Assembly: GCA_023443745.1 (NCBI GenBank)
Contig: JAEZTB010000042.1
Location: 124,001-188,000 of the forward strand
Source: Bacillota bacterium
GTDB taxonomy: Bacteria > Bacillota > Clostridia > DSM-8532
Direction: 5' to 3'
DNA: 64,000 nt
Part shown: positions 42,173 to 50,877 of the stretch, in pieces
Layout: every line of letters begins with the position of its first letter
Numbering within the stretch: the stretch's first letter is position 1
Notes under the pieces: generated by a model
Seen by the model: the letters and a program-made list of their open reading frames with translations, nothing else
Database searches by the model: none
What the model was told of the DNA's origin: nothing
Made by a program: the position numbers and the translations under genes

Positions 42173-42795
42173 TATGCATACACCTCCTCAATCTTGGCTA
42201 CTGCATCCTTCGTTACGATAAACTTTTTATATTTCAGGATATCGTAAGTATTGATGGTACTATAGGTTGCAGTCTTCACGTTCTCAATGTTTCTTGCTGA
42301 TAAAACTACCTTTTCGTCTACCTCTGGAAGAACGATTAAAGCTGTGGTATCAACCTTCAAACTGTTAAGAACATTGACCATTTCCTTGGTCTTAATGGCC
42401 TCAAGCTTAATATCATCCAATACGATGATATTATTGTCGAGGACCTTAGTGGTAAGAGCGCTCTTGAGAGCCAGTCTCTTAACCTTCTTGGGCAGGGTGT
42501 AGCTATAGCTTCTGGGCTTGGGACCCAAAACAATACCACCACCAACCCATTGTGCGGAACGGATGCTACCCTGACGGGCGCGACCGGTACCCTTTTGTCT
42601 CCAGGGCTTCTTTCCGCCGCCGCGTACCTCTGACTTTGTTTTGGTGGACTGTGTGCCCTGTCTTGCGTTGGCAAGCATGTTCACAACAGCACTATGCATT
42701 ACAACTTCATTAACTTCAACTGCGAAAATGTCGTCATTTAAGCTGATGTCGCCGACCTTCTGGCCTTTGATATTGTAAACATCTACTTTTGGCAT
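42172..42795 (-). CDS. rplD: Large ribosomal subunit protein uL4
   Basis: The 207-residue protein begins PKVDVYNIKGQKVGDISLND. Its long tunnel-constricting loop is around RQGTQSTKTKSEVRGGGKKP. L4 represses the S10 operon in some bacteria; here a terminator-like hairpin lies in the S10 leader. Confidence 0.98.
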   Translation of the reverse strand: MPKVDVYNIKGQKVGDISLNDDIFAVEVNEVVMHSAVVNMLANARQGTQSTKTKSEVRGGGKKPWRQKGTGRARQGSIRSAQWVGGGIVLGPKPRSYSYTLPKKVKRLALKSALTTKVLDNNIIVLDDIKLEAIKTKEMVNVLNSLKVDTTALIVLPEVDEKVVLSARNIENVKTATYSTINTYDILKYKKFIVTKDAVAKIEEVYA

Positions 42796-42825
42796 CTTAT
42801 TTCCTCCTTCCGAACCAGTTCTTCA

Positions 42826-43458
42826 TTATGCCTTGACCGAATTTTTGATTACAAGGAGGCCGCCCTTCGGGCCGGGTACCGCTCCCTTAATAAGGAGAAG
42901 ACCTCTTTCAGCATCAACTCTGACTACTGAAAGGTTCTGTACAGTTACCTTCTCTGCTCCCATGTGACCAGGCATGACCTTTCCCTTGAAAATACGGCTC
43001 GGATCGGAGTGAGCACCCATCGAACCAAGTCCTCTGTGGTAGCCGGAACCGTGTGTCATACGGCCGCGGGCAGTGCCGAATCTCTTGATGGTACCTTGGT
43101 ATCCCTTACCTTTGGAGATACCGGAGACATCTACCATGTCCCCATCCTGGAACATATCTTCAACCTTGATGACGTTTCCGACTTCATAACCGGAGATATC
43201 TTCAAGTCTGAATTCCTTGAGGGATCTCTTTGCAGAAACCTTGGCCTTTTCAAACTGCCCTTTCGTAGGTTTGTTGGCCTTCCTGTCCGGAATATCCTCG
43301 AAACCGACCTTAATGGCGTTATAGCCGTCGATTTCTTCCGTCTTCTTCTGGATAACTGCTACAGGTCCTGCAAGAACAACGGTTACAGGAATCATTGCAC
43401 CTTTTTCATTAAAAACCTGTGTCATACCGATTTTCTTACCAAGTATGCATTTCTTCAT
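42826..43458 (-). CDS. rplC: Large ribosomal subunit protein uL3
   Basis: The 210-residue protein begins KKCILGKKIGMTQVFNEKGA and contains the basic loop GTARGRMTHGSGYHRGLGSM that reaches the peptidyl transferase centre. It is the second gene of the S10 operon. Confidence 0.98.
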   Translation of the reverse strand: MKKCILGKKIGMTQVFNEKGAMIPVTVVLAGPVAVIQKKTEEIDGYNAIKVGFEDIPDRKANKPTKGQFEKAKVSAKRSLKEFRLEDISGYEVGNVIKVEDMFQDGDMVDVSGISKGKGYQGTIKRFGTARGRMTHGSGYHRGLGSMGAHSDPSRIFKGKVMPGHMGAEKVTVQNLSVVRVDAERGLLLIKGAVPGPKGGLLVIKNSVKA

Positions 43459-43515
43459 GTTAAATAATTCCTCCTGTCATTGGTTCAGCCTTGGCTGAAC
43501 TTAACAAATAAAAAC

Positions 43516-43827
43516 TTACAGTTTGATTTCAATATCCACGCCCGCGGGGAGATCCAGTCTCATAAGAGCATCCACGGTTTTGGGTGTGGGCATCAGGATA
43601 TCAATGAGTCTCTTGTGGGTTTTGATTTCGAACTGCTCACGAGAATCCTTGTACTTGTGAGGAGCTCTCAAGATTGTCATGATTTCCTTTCTTGTAGGAA
43701 GCGGAACGGGTCCGGAAACCTTGGCCCCTGTTCTCTTCGCGGTCTCGACAATCTTCTCTGCCGATTGGTCGATTACCTGATGATCAAATGCTTTCAGCCT
43801 GATCCTGATTTTCTGTTTGTTCGCCAT
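43516..43827 (-). CDS. rpsJ: Small ribosomal subunit protein uS10
   Basis: The 103-residue protein begins MANKQKIRIRLKAFDHQVID. ATG 43827 lies seven bases after AAGGAGG; the in-frame ATG two codons earlier is too close. S10 also acts in NusB-NusE antitermination. It is the first gene of the S10 operon, but rpsL, rpsG, fusA and tuf are not upstream. Confidence 0.98.
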   Translation of the reverse strand: MANKQKIRIRLKAFDHQVIDQSAEKIVETAKRTGAKVSGPVPLPTRKEIMTILRAPHKYKDSREQFEIKTHKRLIDILMPTPKTVDALMRLDLPAGVDIEIKL

Positions 43828-43911
43828 ACACAAGCCTCCTTAAGATACATTTTGCTGGCGCAACAAGCTTTTTCCTGTACACTCTACCGGGTGTTCCATG
43901 CTTGGTCATAT

Positions 43912-43939
43912 AAAAAGCCCAGAGTTCTACACCTGGGCC
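43912..43939 (-). terminator. Terminator-like hairpin in the S10 leader
   Basis: GCCCAG (43917-43922) pairs with CTGGGC (43933-43938) around a 10-base loop and is followed on the minus strand by TTTTTATAT. It lies inside the leader of the S10 operon, about 90 bases before rpsJ, where it would act as an attenuator. Confidence 0.8.
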
Positions 43940-44089
43940 ACGATACAAGCATACATAAAAACAACTACATGCATGATGTACAGTGACTTGTCGCCCGGTT
44001 TCTTTGAATCGGACATTCTCCATCGCAGTTCCCAGTTTGTTTCACCTGCCATCTGCGGCTTCATCGTATGCCATGTCACAGCAAAAGAT

Positions 44090-44118
44090 ATTATATATCA
44101 TGTTATTTACGAATGCAA
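44090..44118 (-). promoter_or_regulatory. Promoter of the S10 operon
   Basis: TTGCAT (44113-44118) and TATAAT (44090-44095), read on the minus strand, are 17 bases apart. The start near 44083 gives a leader of about 250 nt before rpsJ. The non-coding region 43828-44179 therefore consists of this promoter plus a structured leader. It includes a GCATGTA/TGTATGC stem near 43945-43975 and the terminator-like hairpin. Confidence 0.85.
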
Positions 44119-44179
44119 CATTTTTTTTAGAACAACCAAATGGTACTTTTTGCAGCGGAGTGCTGTCATCCTTACTTTT

Positions 44180-45106
44180 CTACAGATGATAGTCACCAGC
44201 AGCTTCTGGTTGATACAATATTTTTTTAATGTAAATTTCCGTAGTTCCGGATGGAACCTCCCACTCGATAATATCACCTTCCCTATAGCCTAGAATAGCT
44301 GTACCGACGGGGGAGCAAACTGACAGTTTGTTAGCATCCAAGTTAGCTTCATTTGGATAGACCAATGATACCTCTTTTTCTTCGTTGTCAAAATGCAGTA
44401 GCGCTCTTGAATTCATGGTGACAACATCCTTTGGAACCTGTCTTTGATTAACGACAATGGCTTTGTTGATCTCGCCTTCAAGGCTTTGAATAGACTGATC
44501 CGACGCTTTACTTTTATGTTGCTCGGATGCAATGGTTTTTATAAGCCTATCTCGATCCATTTCAGTGATGTAGATTTCAGCGGGTATGGCAGGTCCCTCT
44601 TGTATTAATTTCAAATAGCGGTCCATGGTTAATGTGAAAGTTTTAAGCATGGGTGTTTCAGTCTGAAGCGAAAAACCCGCCCTAAGAAAAGCTAATATGG
44701 ACCGGTTATTTTCTTTGTGAATCTTCGCAATTATTTTTTGCGCCCTCAATTCAAAGAAAGCAATTTTCAAGCTTTCTCGTATGGTGCTCTTCCCTAACTT
44801 TTTACCCCAGTTATTCCGATCACCTATTACAATGACAATTTCATAGTCCACACCTTTTTTTACAAGACGAACAAAGCCTACGGGTGTATCTTGTTTGTCA
44901 TAAGCCATGTAGAACCGGCCATCCTGACTAAATAGGTGAGTTAAATTAGGCAGGTGTATTTTATCGATGATCTGCTCAATATTCTGGGAAACTTCGGGAG
45001 AATCGCTTAAGTATCTGATAACATCTTGGTCGTTTAGCCACCCCATTAAGGTCTTGGCATTTTCTTTCGTTATTTCCGGACACAAAAAAATAAAAGGCCC
45101 TCTCAT
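44180..45106 (-). CDS. GNAT acetyltransferase fused to an Rnk/GreA C-terminal domain
   Basis: The protein of about 308 residues has an N-terminal GNAT domain (about residues 1-165; IVIVIGDRNNWGKKLGKSTI acetyl-CoA loop and NNRSILAFLRAGF). A linker rich in Lys, Gln and Ser follows. The C-terminal GreA/GreB-C (Rnk-type) domain covers about 235-308 (VVTMNSRALLHFD, SPVGTAILGYREGD, KILYQPEAAGDYHL). Rnk and GreA-C domains bind the RNA polymerase secondary channel. The GreA N-terminal coiled coil with its acidic tip is absent, so it should not cleave RNA as GreA does. ATG 45106 is preferred over GTG 45115 because AGGA is too close to the latter. The function is unknown. Confidence 0.85.
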   Translation of the reverse strand: MRGPFIFLCPEITKENAKTLMGWLNDQDVIRYLSDSPEVSQNIEQIIDKIHLPNLTHLFSQDGRFYMAYDKQDTPVGFVRLVKKGVDYEIVIVIGDRNNWGKKLGKSTIRESLKIAFFELRAQKIIAKIHKENNRSILAFLRAGFSLQTETPMLKTFTLTMDRYLKLIQEGPAIPAEIYITEMDRDRLIKTIASEQHKSKASDQSIQSLEGEINKAIVVNQRQVPKDVVTMNSRALLHFDNEEKEVSLVYPNEANLDANKLSVCSPVGTAILGYREGDIIEWEVPSGTTEIYIKKILYQPEAAGDYHL

Positions 45107-45198
45107 TTTTACCACATCCTGTCGTAATAATTAAAAGCCTTTCATAGATCCATGTAACTATGACGGTTCTTTTATAGCTTTTTACAATTATGTATATG

Positions 45199-45227
45199 AT
45201 TATATCTAACGCGACAATATAAATCAA
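45199..45227 (-). promoter_or_regulatory. Promoter of the GNAT-Rnk fusion gene
   Basis: TTGATT (45222-45227) and TATAAT (45199-45204), read on the minus strand, are 17 bases apart, about 95 bases before the start codon. The gene therefore has its own transcript. Confidence 0.75.
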
Positions 45228-45299
45228 GCTTGTAAATCAGCTTTTGTTTTCCTAGTATACCTTATTTCCCCAAAAAAAGAGTGCATCAAATTGGCATAA

Positions 45300-46766
45300 T
45301 TATATAGAGGTTATTTCAAGCATGGCCTTGTATAGGCGATTAAACTGTGTATGCTTACGCTTCATCTCCATGCTTGGCTTTGGCTCAAAACGCTTTGTTA
45401 TTTGAACCACTCTTTGGGCTGTATCAGTAAAACTCTCGAAAAGGCCGTCATCTACGGCACCAATCATAGCCGCGCCCAAGCAGGCTGCTTCCTTCTCAGA
45501 TGGGATTTCTACCGGCACGCCGGTCACATCGGCCTGAATCTGGCACCAGATATCGGATTTCGCACCTCCGCCCGTAGCAATGATCCTTTCGACTTTAGTA
45601 CCCGCAGCGCTGATATCATCTATATTTTTCGTCAGCATATGAGCGACACCCTCCATCACCGCATAGGCAAAATCAACCCCATCATGCTTATCACGGATTC
45701 CAAAGAATACGCCGCAGGCATCGGCGTCGAACTCAGGTGCATTGGTCCCAACAATATAGGGCAAAAACAACAATTCGTTGGGATACGGTCTCTCCATGAT
45801 GGTCCTATCTATTTCTTCATAGGTAGAATCCTTCATAAAGTTTTTCTTAAACCATTCGAGACATATGCCACCGCTTTCGGCAACGGGCAAAAACACATAA
45901 GTGTTGGGTATAAATCCATAATGCAATGCCGTATGGCTATTCTCACTCAGGGGCTGGGGGGCCAGTGTGGCAAGTGCCATGACTGTACCTGTGGACAAGC
46001 TTATAACACCCTCATGGACATTACCCGTACCGATCATACCGGCAAAATGATCCAGTGTGCCTACATTGACTTTTGTATGGGTCGTCAATCCCATCTCATC
46101 TGCAGCCGACGTCAATATTCCTCCAACATTGGTGCATGGCTCTTTAAGAGGCGGAAGCTGTTCCAAACGAATACCGCAGGCTTGGAGCATCTCATTCCAA
46201 TAGCATTTGTTGAGAATATCGAAATAAAACGTAAAGGTCGCAATGGAGCAATCGGCACAAAGCTTACCTGTCAGGCAATAGACGATATAATCCTTTAGTA
46301 ATACATAATGGGCAGCTCTGTCATAAATATCCTTGCTGTTGTTTTTAAGCCAAAGTATTTTGGTTGCCGGCCAGGTTGGCAAAACGGCCATTTGACCTGT
46401 CTTTTTGTAGATTTCTTTATCTGTGAACTGAGCTGCAATCAGTTCTGATTCTTCCGTCGAGCGCTGATCCATCCACGATATGCCGTTCATCAGCGGTTTT
46501 CCGTCATAGCCTAAAATAACCAAGGATTCGGCTTGACCTGTAAACACAATCTGCCTGACATCCTTAGCGTCAATAGTTTTATTATCTATATGACTTCTGA
46601 TCATTGTCTTGATAGCCTGACAATAGTCCATGGCATCGAATTCGACATGATTACCTTCACGTATATACTGCACAGGACTGCTGAGCCACGCTTTCATCTG
46701 CAGTTTATCGTTGTAGACGGCAACCTTGATATTGGTGCTGCCCAAATCTACTGCAATAAATCCCAT
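45300..46766 (-). CDS. FGGY-family carbohydrate kinase (xylulokinase-like)
   Basis: The 488-residue enzyme begins MGFIAVDLGSTNIKVAVYND, the phosphate-1 loop. The substrate region SWMDQRSTEE and the second ATP-binding block (NVHEGVISLSTGTVMALATL) are present, with the C-terminal IIATGGGAKSDIWCQIQADV. FGGY kinases phosphorylate ketoses or polyols at the expense of ATP; the closest pattern is xylulokinase, but fuculokinase- or rhamnulokinase-like activity is equally plausible given the fucose-isomerase-like neighbour. ATG 46766 follows AAGGAGG by six bases. It is the last gene of the LacI-controlled operon. Confidence 0.9.
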   Translation of the reverse strand: MGFIAVDLGSTNIKVAVYNDKLQMKAWLSSPVQYIREGNHVEFDAMDYCQAIKTMIRSHIDNKTIDAKDVRQIVFTGQAESLVILGYDGKPLMNGISWMDQRSTEESELIAAQFTDKEIYKKTGQMAVLPTWPATKILWLKNNSKDIYDRAAHYVLLKDYIVYCLTGKLCADCSIATFTFYFDILNKCYWNEMLQACGIRLEQLPPLKEPCTNVGGILTSAADEMGLTTHTKVNVGTLDHFAGMIGTGNVHEGVISLSTGTVMALATLAPQPLSENSHTALHYGFIPNTYVFLPVAESGGICLEWFKKNFMKDSTYEEIDRTIMERPYPNELLFLPYIVGTNAPEFDADACGVFFGIRDKHDGVDFAYAVMEGVAHMLTKNIDDISAAGTKVERIIATGGGAKSDIWCQIQADVTGVPVEIPSEKEAACLGAAMIGAVDDGLFESFTDTAQRVVQITKRFEPKPSMEMKRKHTQFNRLYKAMLEITSI

Positions 46767-46776
46767 AGCGTCCTCC

Positions 46777-48246
46777 TTACTTCCACATTTCATCAAGTAT
46801 ATGGAGCGTTTTCTCTACTAGTACGTCACCGCCGTCCGGTCCACACATGGTGGATGCCGGTTTGCTGCTATATGATCCACCGGCAACTGCCTCCTCGGTG
46901 GGAAGATATCCACCCAGGCCATTGGCCAATTGGATGACAAAAACCTGTTCTGCTTTCGCTCTGGCCTTCATGCGCATCCCGTACTCATGGAATAGCTCGA
47001 AAGGATTGGTGACAACAGCAATATTACCGATCCGAAGCACGTGCATTTTAAAATGATATTGACTGGTCTTTTGCTGCAATTCCCAACGCAGAACAACCCC
47101 CTGTGGCTCAAAGGCCTTCACCACATCCTGCATGGTCATGGGCTTTTCCCTGGAAAAACGCCCCTTTATTGCGGCGACCTCATTTGCCGCTTCCTCATAA
47201 TCCTCTTTGCTGACCAGGCGCAGCGGCAGGCTCATTTCAATGATTTCATGTCTGAATTCCGGGTTGTAATCGATTATGTTTCGTGCGGTTTTATAGCCTC
47301 GTACAACGGCTTCTGTAATACGTTCACCAATGGCTGCACATTCCAGAGCCATATCAAAATTGCGAAAAACCTCTTTGGTCTGCCCTCCCCAATCCAACAG
47401 TGCTTTTTTATTGTTTTTACTCATACGAACCAGATCCAGAGGGTTCTGATCTCCGGCGGCCCCGCATGCGGGAAGCACATAAACATTGCCAAGTTTCTCC
47501 CGGATGGCATCGCGTGTTGGTCCCCAAAAATCTGCCGAGATATAGTAATGAAGCTCATGCACCTGGGACGGACAGGGTATGTTTACCATAACACCGGTAA
47601 GTCTGCCGTCAGTATCCCATGTATACAGCATATCGGCAGTATGGTCGGCACCACCCTCAAAGCGCTTAAAACCTGGCTGAGAACAGTCACCATACATAAC
47701 AGTCTCTTTTTCCCCTGACACTTCAAAAACAGGCCGCCTGTTGAATCCTACAGCGGCATAGTCCTGGGCATAGCTTATACCTCCGGGCTTTCTACTCTCC
47801 CAAGCCTTGCTGACAAGCTCGGTCAGCTTTTCAACTATAAAGGCCTGTGCCTCTTCATAGGCAAATATATTTTCCGGGATATCTATCTTGGGAAGAATAT
47901 CTTTGCCATAGACATGCTCATTGTCGTTGCGCAAAAAATCATCAAGAAAATCAGTGGAATTATGAGTATGGGTAACATGCAAGGAAACCTTGGTAAAATC
48001 CAGGTCTTGGTAAACCGAAAGATTTTTTCTTACTGCCTCCAGGGCATGGGAGGGTACCTCCGTCATATCAGCCGAAATGAATATGGCCTGCTCATCTCCA
48101 TTATCCATTACCAGCGCCGTCGCTGAAATGGGGTCATGGATATATTGAGAAACCCGCTGGTACATCTGGCCAATGATGTATACAGGGCGTGTGGGAGTAA
48201 TATTGATTTGTGCCCAACCAATGTTGAGCCATCTTGTTTTTGTCAT
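46777..48246 (-). CDS. Neutral/alkaline ceramidase-like protein
   Basis: The 489-residue protein resembles the N-terminal hydrolase domain of neutral/alkaline ceramidases. It starts WAQINITPTRPVYIIGQMYQ and has the zinc-binding segment SLHVTHTHNSTDF. It contains a further active-site-like stretch near QFVIQLANGLGGYLPTEE, then MCGPDGGDVLVEKTLHILDE. No signal peptide is present, so it is cytosolic. Bacterial members lacking export signals are often found in sugar operons, where ceramide is not a likely substrate. It starts 33 bases after the fucose-isomerase-like gene. The substrate is unknown. Confidence 0.8.
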   Translation of the reverse strand: MTKTRWLNIGWAQINITPTRPVYIIGQMYQRVSQYIHDPISATALVMDNGDEQAIFISADMTEVPSHALEAVRKNLSVYQDLDFTKVSLHVTHTHNSTDFLDDFLRNDNEHVYGKDILPKIDIPENIFAYEEAQAFIVEKLTELVSKAWESRKPGGISYAQDYAAVGFNRRPVFEVSGEKETVMYGDCSQPGFKRFEGGADHTADMLYTWDTDGRLTGVMVNIPCPSQVHELHYYISADFWGPTRDAIREKLGNVYVLPACGAAGDQNPLDLVRMSKNNKKALLDWGGQTKEVFRNFDMALECAAIGERITEAVVRGYKTARNIIDYNPEFRHEIIEMSLPLRLVSKEDYEEAANEVAAIKGRFSREKPMTMQDVVKAFEPQGVVLRWELQQKTSQYHFKMHVLRIGNIAVVTNPFELFHEYGMRMKARAKAEQVFVIQLANGLGGYLPTEEAVAGGSYSSKPASTMCGPDGGDVLVEKTLHILDEMWK

Positions 48247-48279
48247 GATTCCTATCTCTCGTTTCTCTGCTTCGTTTAG

Positions 48280-49641
48280 TTATATGACCTCAATGTCCAG
48301 AAGCTTGCATAAATCCAACAGGGTTTCACGATTATCTCCATAGCTGATGATGACATGCTGGGAAGAAACCTTTTGTGCAAATTCTTCGACAGTACAGCTT
48401 TCCATAACCACTTCCAGACTGGGAAGCTGTGGTGCCGGGGGCTCCCAGCCGCATTCTTCCCATGCAGGTGAAGCCTTTGCCTCACCGGTGTAAATATGCA
48501 TCACATACCTGCCCTTTTTATAAATTAAGCGGGCACAAGTGATCTTTCCGGTTTTAACCTTTGATACATTTAAAAGCGATGCGCTTAAAAGGCCAAAGGC
48601 AGTAGGCAATACCTTGGTATCACCCTCTGTAACCGCTTTGGGGATAAAATCGGGCACTCCAATCAATACACTGTTTTTAAAGAATTCATAATATTCGAGA
48701 TAAGCAGCAGTCTGGCCTGTTGCGTAATTGACCATGAGTTGGGTTACGCCGCCCATTACATCGTTCTCGGGAACCGTCTGCACCCCATAGAAGTGATCAA
48801 GCAGCATAAAGACCATGGCAGGAGGGAAGCCTAATAGCTTTTTCATACCGTCCACATCGATGAGGGTTATGGCCTCATAGCCCCGCTCTTCAATCTTTTT
48901 GCCAATGGCGAGGGCATATTTAACACCTTTTTCAAGGATAGCATCATCAGCTTCCTTCATGAAAACCCAATTGTTCTTCACATAGTCCATGCCCTCTTTT
49001 ATCTTTGAGGCATCCAGCTTGTCCATATTCTGAACCATTTCAAGCATTTCAAAAGGCTCAACCTCTACACCTATCTGGCCGCGCAGGGAATTCCCCTCAT
49101 ATTGGGTCCCATAAAGCAGCATATCCCGGTACCCCATGGTCCCGACTCGCGCTTTGCGAAGGCTTGACACAGCAAAGCTTGCGTTAACAAATGCCGCGAT
49201 CTTTTCTATTGGCTCAGGCTGGCCCATGACGCTGTAAATATACTTAAAGCGATAGTCCAGGGCTTCAAATGCGGGACGAAGCGCAGTGGTCCCTGCCTGA
49301 TCGGCGGTGGTCACAATATGTCCGTTCTCATACCAGCCGCACATCCCCCAGAGTACCATGGGCGTATGGCGAAACACATCGGTTACACGGATGACGGCAT
49401 GGGAAGGCACCCAACCGGCCACACACACAATCAGACAATCCATGTCATACCCGTGCAGCTTGGCAATTGCTGAATCAGCGGTTTTGTATGCTGCATCGTC
49501 AATGACAATACCGGCATCCAAAATTTCCGTATCCAAGGCGGACAAAGCCTTTAAAGCGTGATTGTGCTTGATTTCAAGGCGCTCAAAGGGTGTATTGATC
49601 TCACCAAAGCACACAAATCCTATTTTTTTCTTCTTGTTCAT
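48280..49641 (-). CDS. L-fucose/L-arabinose isomerase-like protein
   Basis: The 453-residue protein has the FucI-type N-terminal fold (KKIGFVCFGEINTPFERLEI and a long GMCGWYENG region) and the substrate-region pattern found in uncharacterised members of the L-fucose isomerase family. It would convert an aldose to a ketose, which the FGGY kinase could then phosphorylate. I cannot see whether all manganese ligands are retained. It begins 37 bases after lacI and is part of the same operon. Confidence 0.82.
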   Translation of the reverse strand: MNKKKKIGFVCFGEINTPFERLEIKHNHALKALSALDTEILDAGIVIDDAAYKTADSAIAKLHGYDMDCLIVCVAGWVPSHAVIRVTDVFRHTPMVLWGMCGWYENGHIVTTADQAGTTALRPAFEALDYRFKYIYSVMGQPEPIEKIAAFVNASFAVSSLRKARVGTMGYRDMLLYGTQYEGNSLRGQIGVEVEPFEMLEMVQNMDKLDASKIKEGMDYVKNNWVFMKEADDAILEKGVKYALAIGKKIEERGYEAITLIDVDGMKKLLGFPPAMVFMLLDHFYGVQTVPENDVMGGVTQLMVNYATGQTAAYLEYYEFFKNSVLIGVPDFIPKAVTEGDTKVLPTAFGLLSASLLNVSKVKTGKITCARLIYKKGRYVMHIYTGEAKASPAWEECGWEPPAPQLPSLEVVMESCTVEEFAQKVSSQHVIISYGDNRETLLDLCKLLDIEVI

Positions 49642-49678
49642 CTGTAAATTCTCCTTTTGCTTTTCGGATATTGTTTTC

Positions 49679-50683
49679 CTATCTCAAGGGGACGGATGTG
49701 GAATCCCTTATAACAAGCTTTGACTGAAGTGCAACATTTTGCACCACATGATCCTCTTTATTATTAAGGCTGTCCATTAAAAGCTTGACAGCTACAATAC
49801 CTATTTGACCTGCCGGATTGGTGATACTGGTCAGCTTGATGGGCAGATAATCATTCATCACAATATTATCAACACCTATGACCGATATATCCTCGGGTAC
49901 GCGTAATCCGGCTTCATTCAGCGCTTTCATTACTCCTATAGCCACCTGGTCATAGCAGGCAATAATGGCTGTCGGCAGTTCTTTTTCCGCTAGAAGTTCC
50001 TTTGTTCGAAGGTACCCCCCTATTTCAAAGCGTTCTGCTCCGCGCTTGACAAATTCAGGTTTTACGCTCAATCCTTTTTGCTCCATATAATCAACCATTG
50101 CACGGAATCGGGAATCGGAAGTGTATTCTCCAATATATCCGATTTTTTCGTGACCCAGGCTCACAAGGTGGTCCACAGCTAACTGCATGCACCCGCTGGA
50201 ATCTACATAAATCATGTCCAGGGGTATAGCAGAATTGATTTCGGTAAGCAGCACCACCGGGATTTCAGATTTGATTAATCGCTCGCTAAACCAACCATCC
50301 CTGCGGACTGCCTCAGTATCTGCAATATAGCAGATCAGAATTCCGCAGACTTCCTGCCGGGCAAGCATCTCAAAGGCTTCATCCACAGCCTTTGAAGCGA
50401 AACCGCTAAGGGCGACGAACATATTGTAACCCTGCTTGCGAATCTCATTAGACACTGAATGGGCCAATTCAGCATAATAGTGGCTTGACACTTCCGGCAG
50501 AATAACACCGATTGTCTTGCTTCGGCTTCTATCTTCGCGACGAAAACGATACCCTAGCTCCCGAGCCACTTGTTTTACATGCTTGCATGTATCCGGGCTA
50601 ATGTCAGAGCTGTCTCTCAATGCTCTCGAAACGGTTGAAACATTCAACCCTGTTTTCAGCGCAATATCACGAAGCTTTACCAT
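49679..50683 (-). CDS. LacI-family transcriptional regulator
   Basis: The 334-residue repressor begins MVKLRDIALKTGLNVSTVSR, the LacI helix-turn-helix, followed by the hinge region (RYRF-type). The periplasmic-binding-like ligand domain contains GYIGEYTSDSRF and ends NVALQSKLVIRDST. ATG 50683 lies after GGAG; the longer upstream frame is not preceded by a ribosome binding site. It is first in the operon and probably represses its own promoter through the two palindromes upstream. Confidence 0.93.
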   Translation of the reverse strand: MVKLRDIALKTGLNVSTVSRALRDSSDISPDTCKHVKQVARELGYRFRREDRSRSKTIGVILPEVSSHYYAELAHSVSNEIRKQGYNMFVALSGFASKAVDEAFEMLARQEVCGILICYIADTEAVRRDGWFSERLIKSEIPVVLLTEINSAIPLDMIYVDSSGCMQLAVDHLVSLGHEKIGYIGEYTSDSRFRAMVDYMEQKGLSVKPEFVKRGAERFEIGGYLRTKELLAEKELPTAIIACYDQVAIGVMKALNEAGLRVPEDISVIGVDNIVMNDYLPIKLTSITNPAGQIGIVAVKLLMDSLNNKEDHVVQNVALQSKLVIRDSTSVPLR

Positions 50684-50755
50684 AGCCTGATCTCCAATCT
50701 TTATTGTGAATACAACTCGGGATAAAGTTTCGGAAAATGACTTAGTTATCATTTT

Positions 50756-50862
50756 TTCGAAAACTATTTCGATGCACCGTTAGCCTATATTGATTATATT
50801 ACAACAATCAGCCGCATTGTCAAGCGTAATTCTTAGCAATAATATCGAAAATATTTTCGATA
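50756..50862 (-). promoter_or_regulatory. LacI operon promoter flanked by two operator palindromes
   Basis: On the minus strand TTGACA (50818-50823) and TAATAT (50796-50801), spacer 16, form the promoter. TATCGAAAATATTTTCGATA (50843-50862) is a perfect 20-bp palindrome upstream. TCGAAAACTATTTCGA-type half-sites lie downstream near 50757-50772. The two sites are about 85 bases apart, suitable for a looped repressor. The rest of 50684-50877 is AT-rich leader. Confidence 0.8.
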
Positions 50863-50877
50863 AGTGCAAACTTAAAT

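Noticed and set aside
43784..44023. 79-residue frame running through the S10 leader into rpsJ
   Set aside because: It overlaps rpsJ out of frame and lies over the leader stems. Possible leader peptide but no good support.
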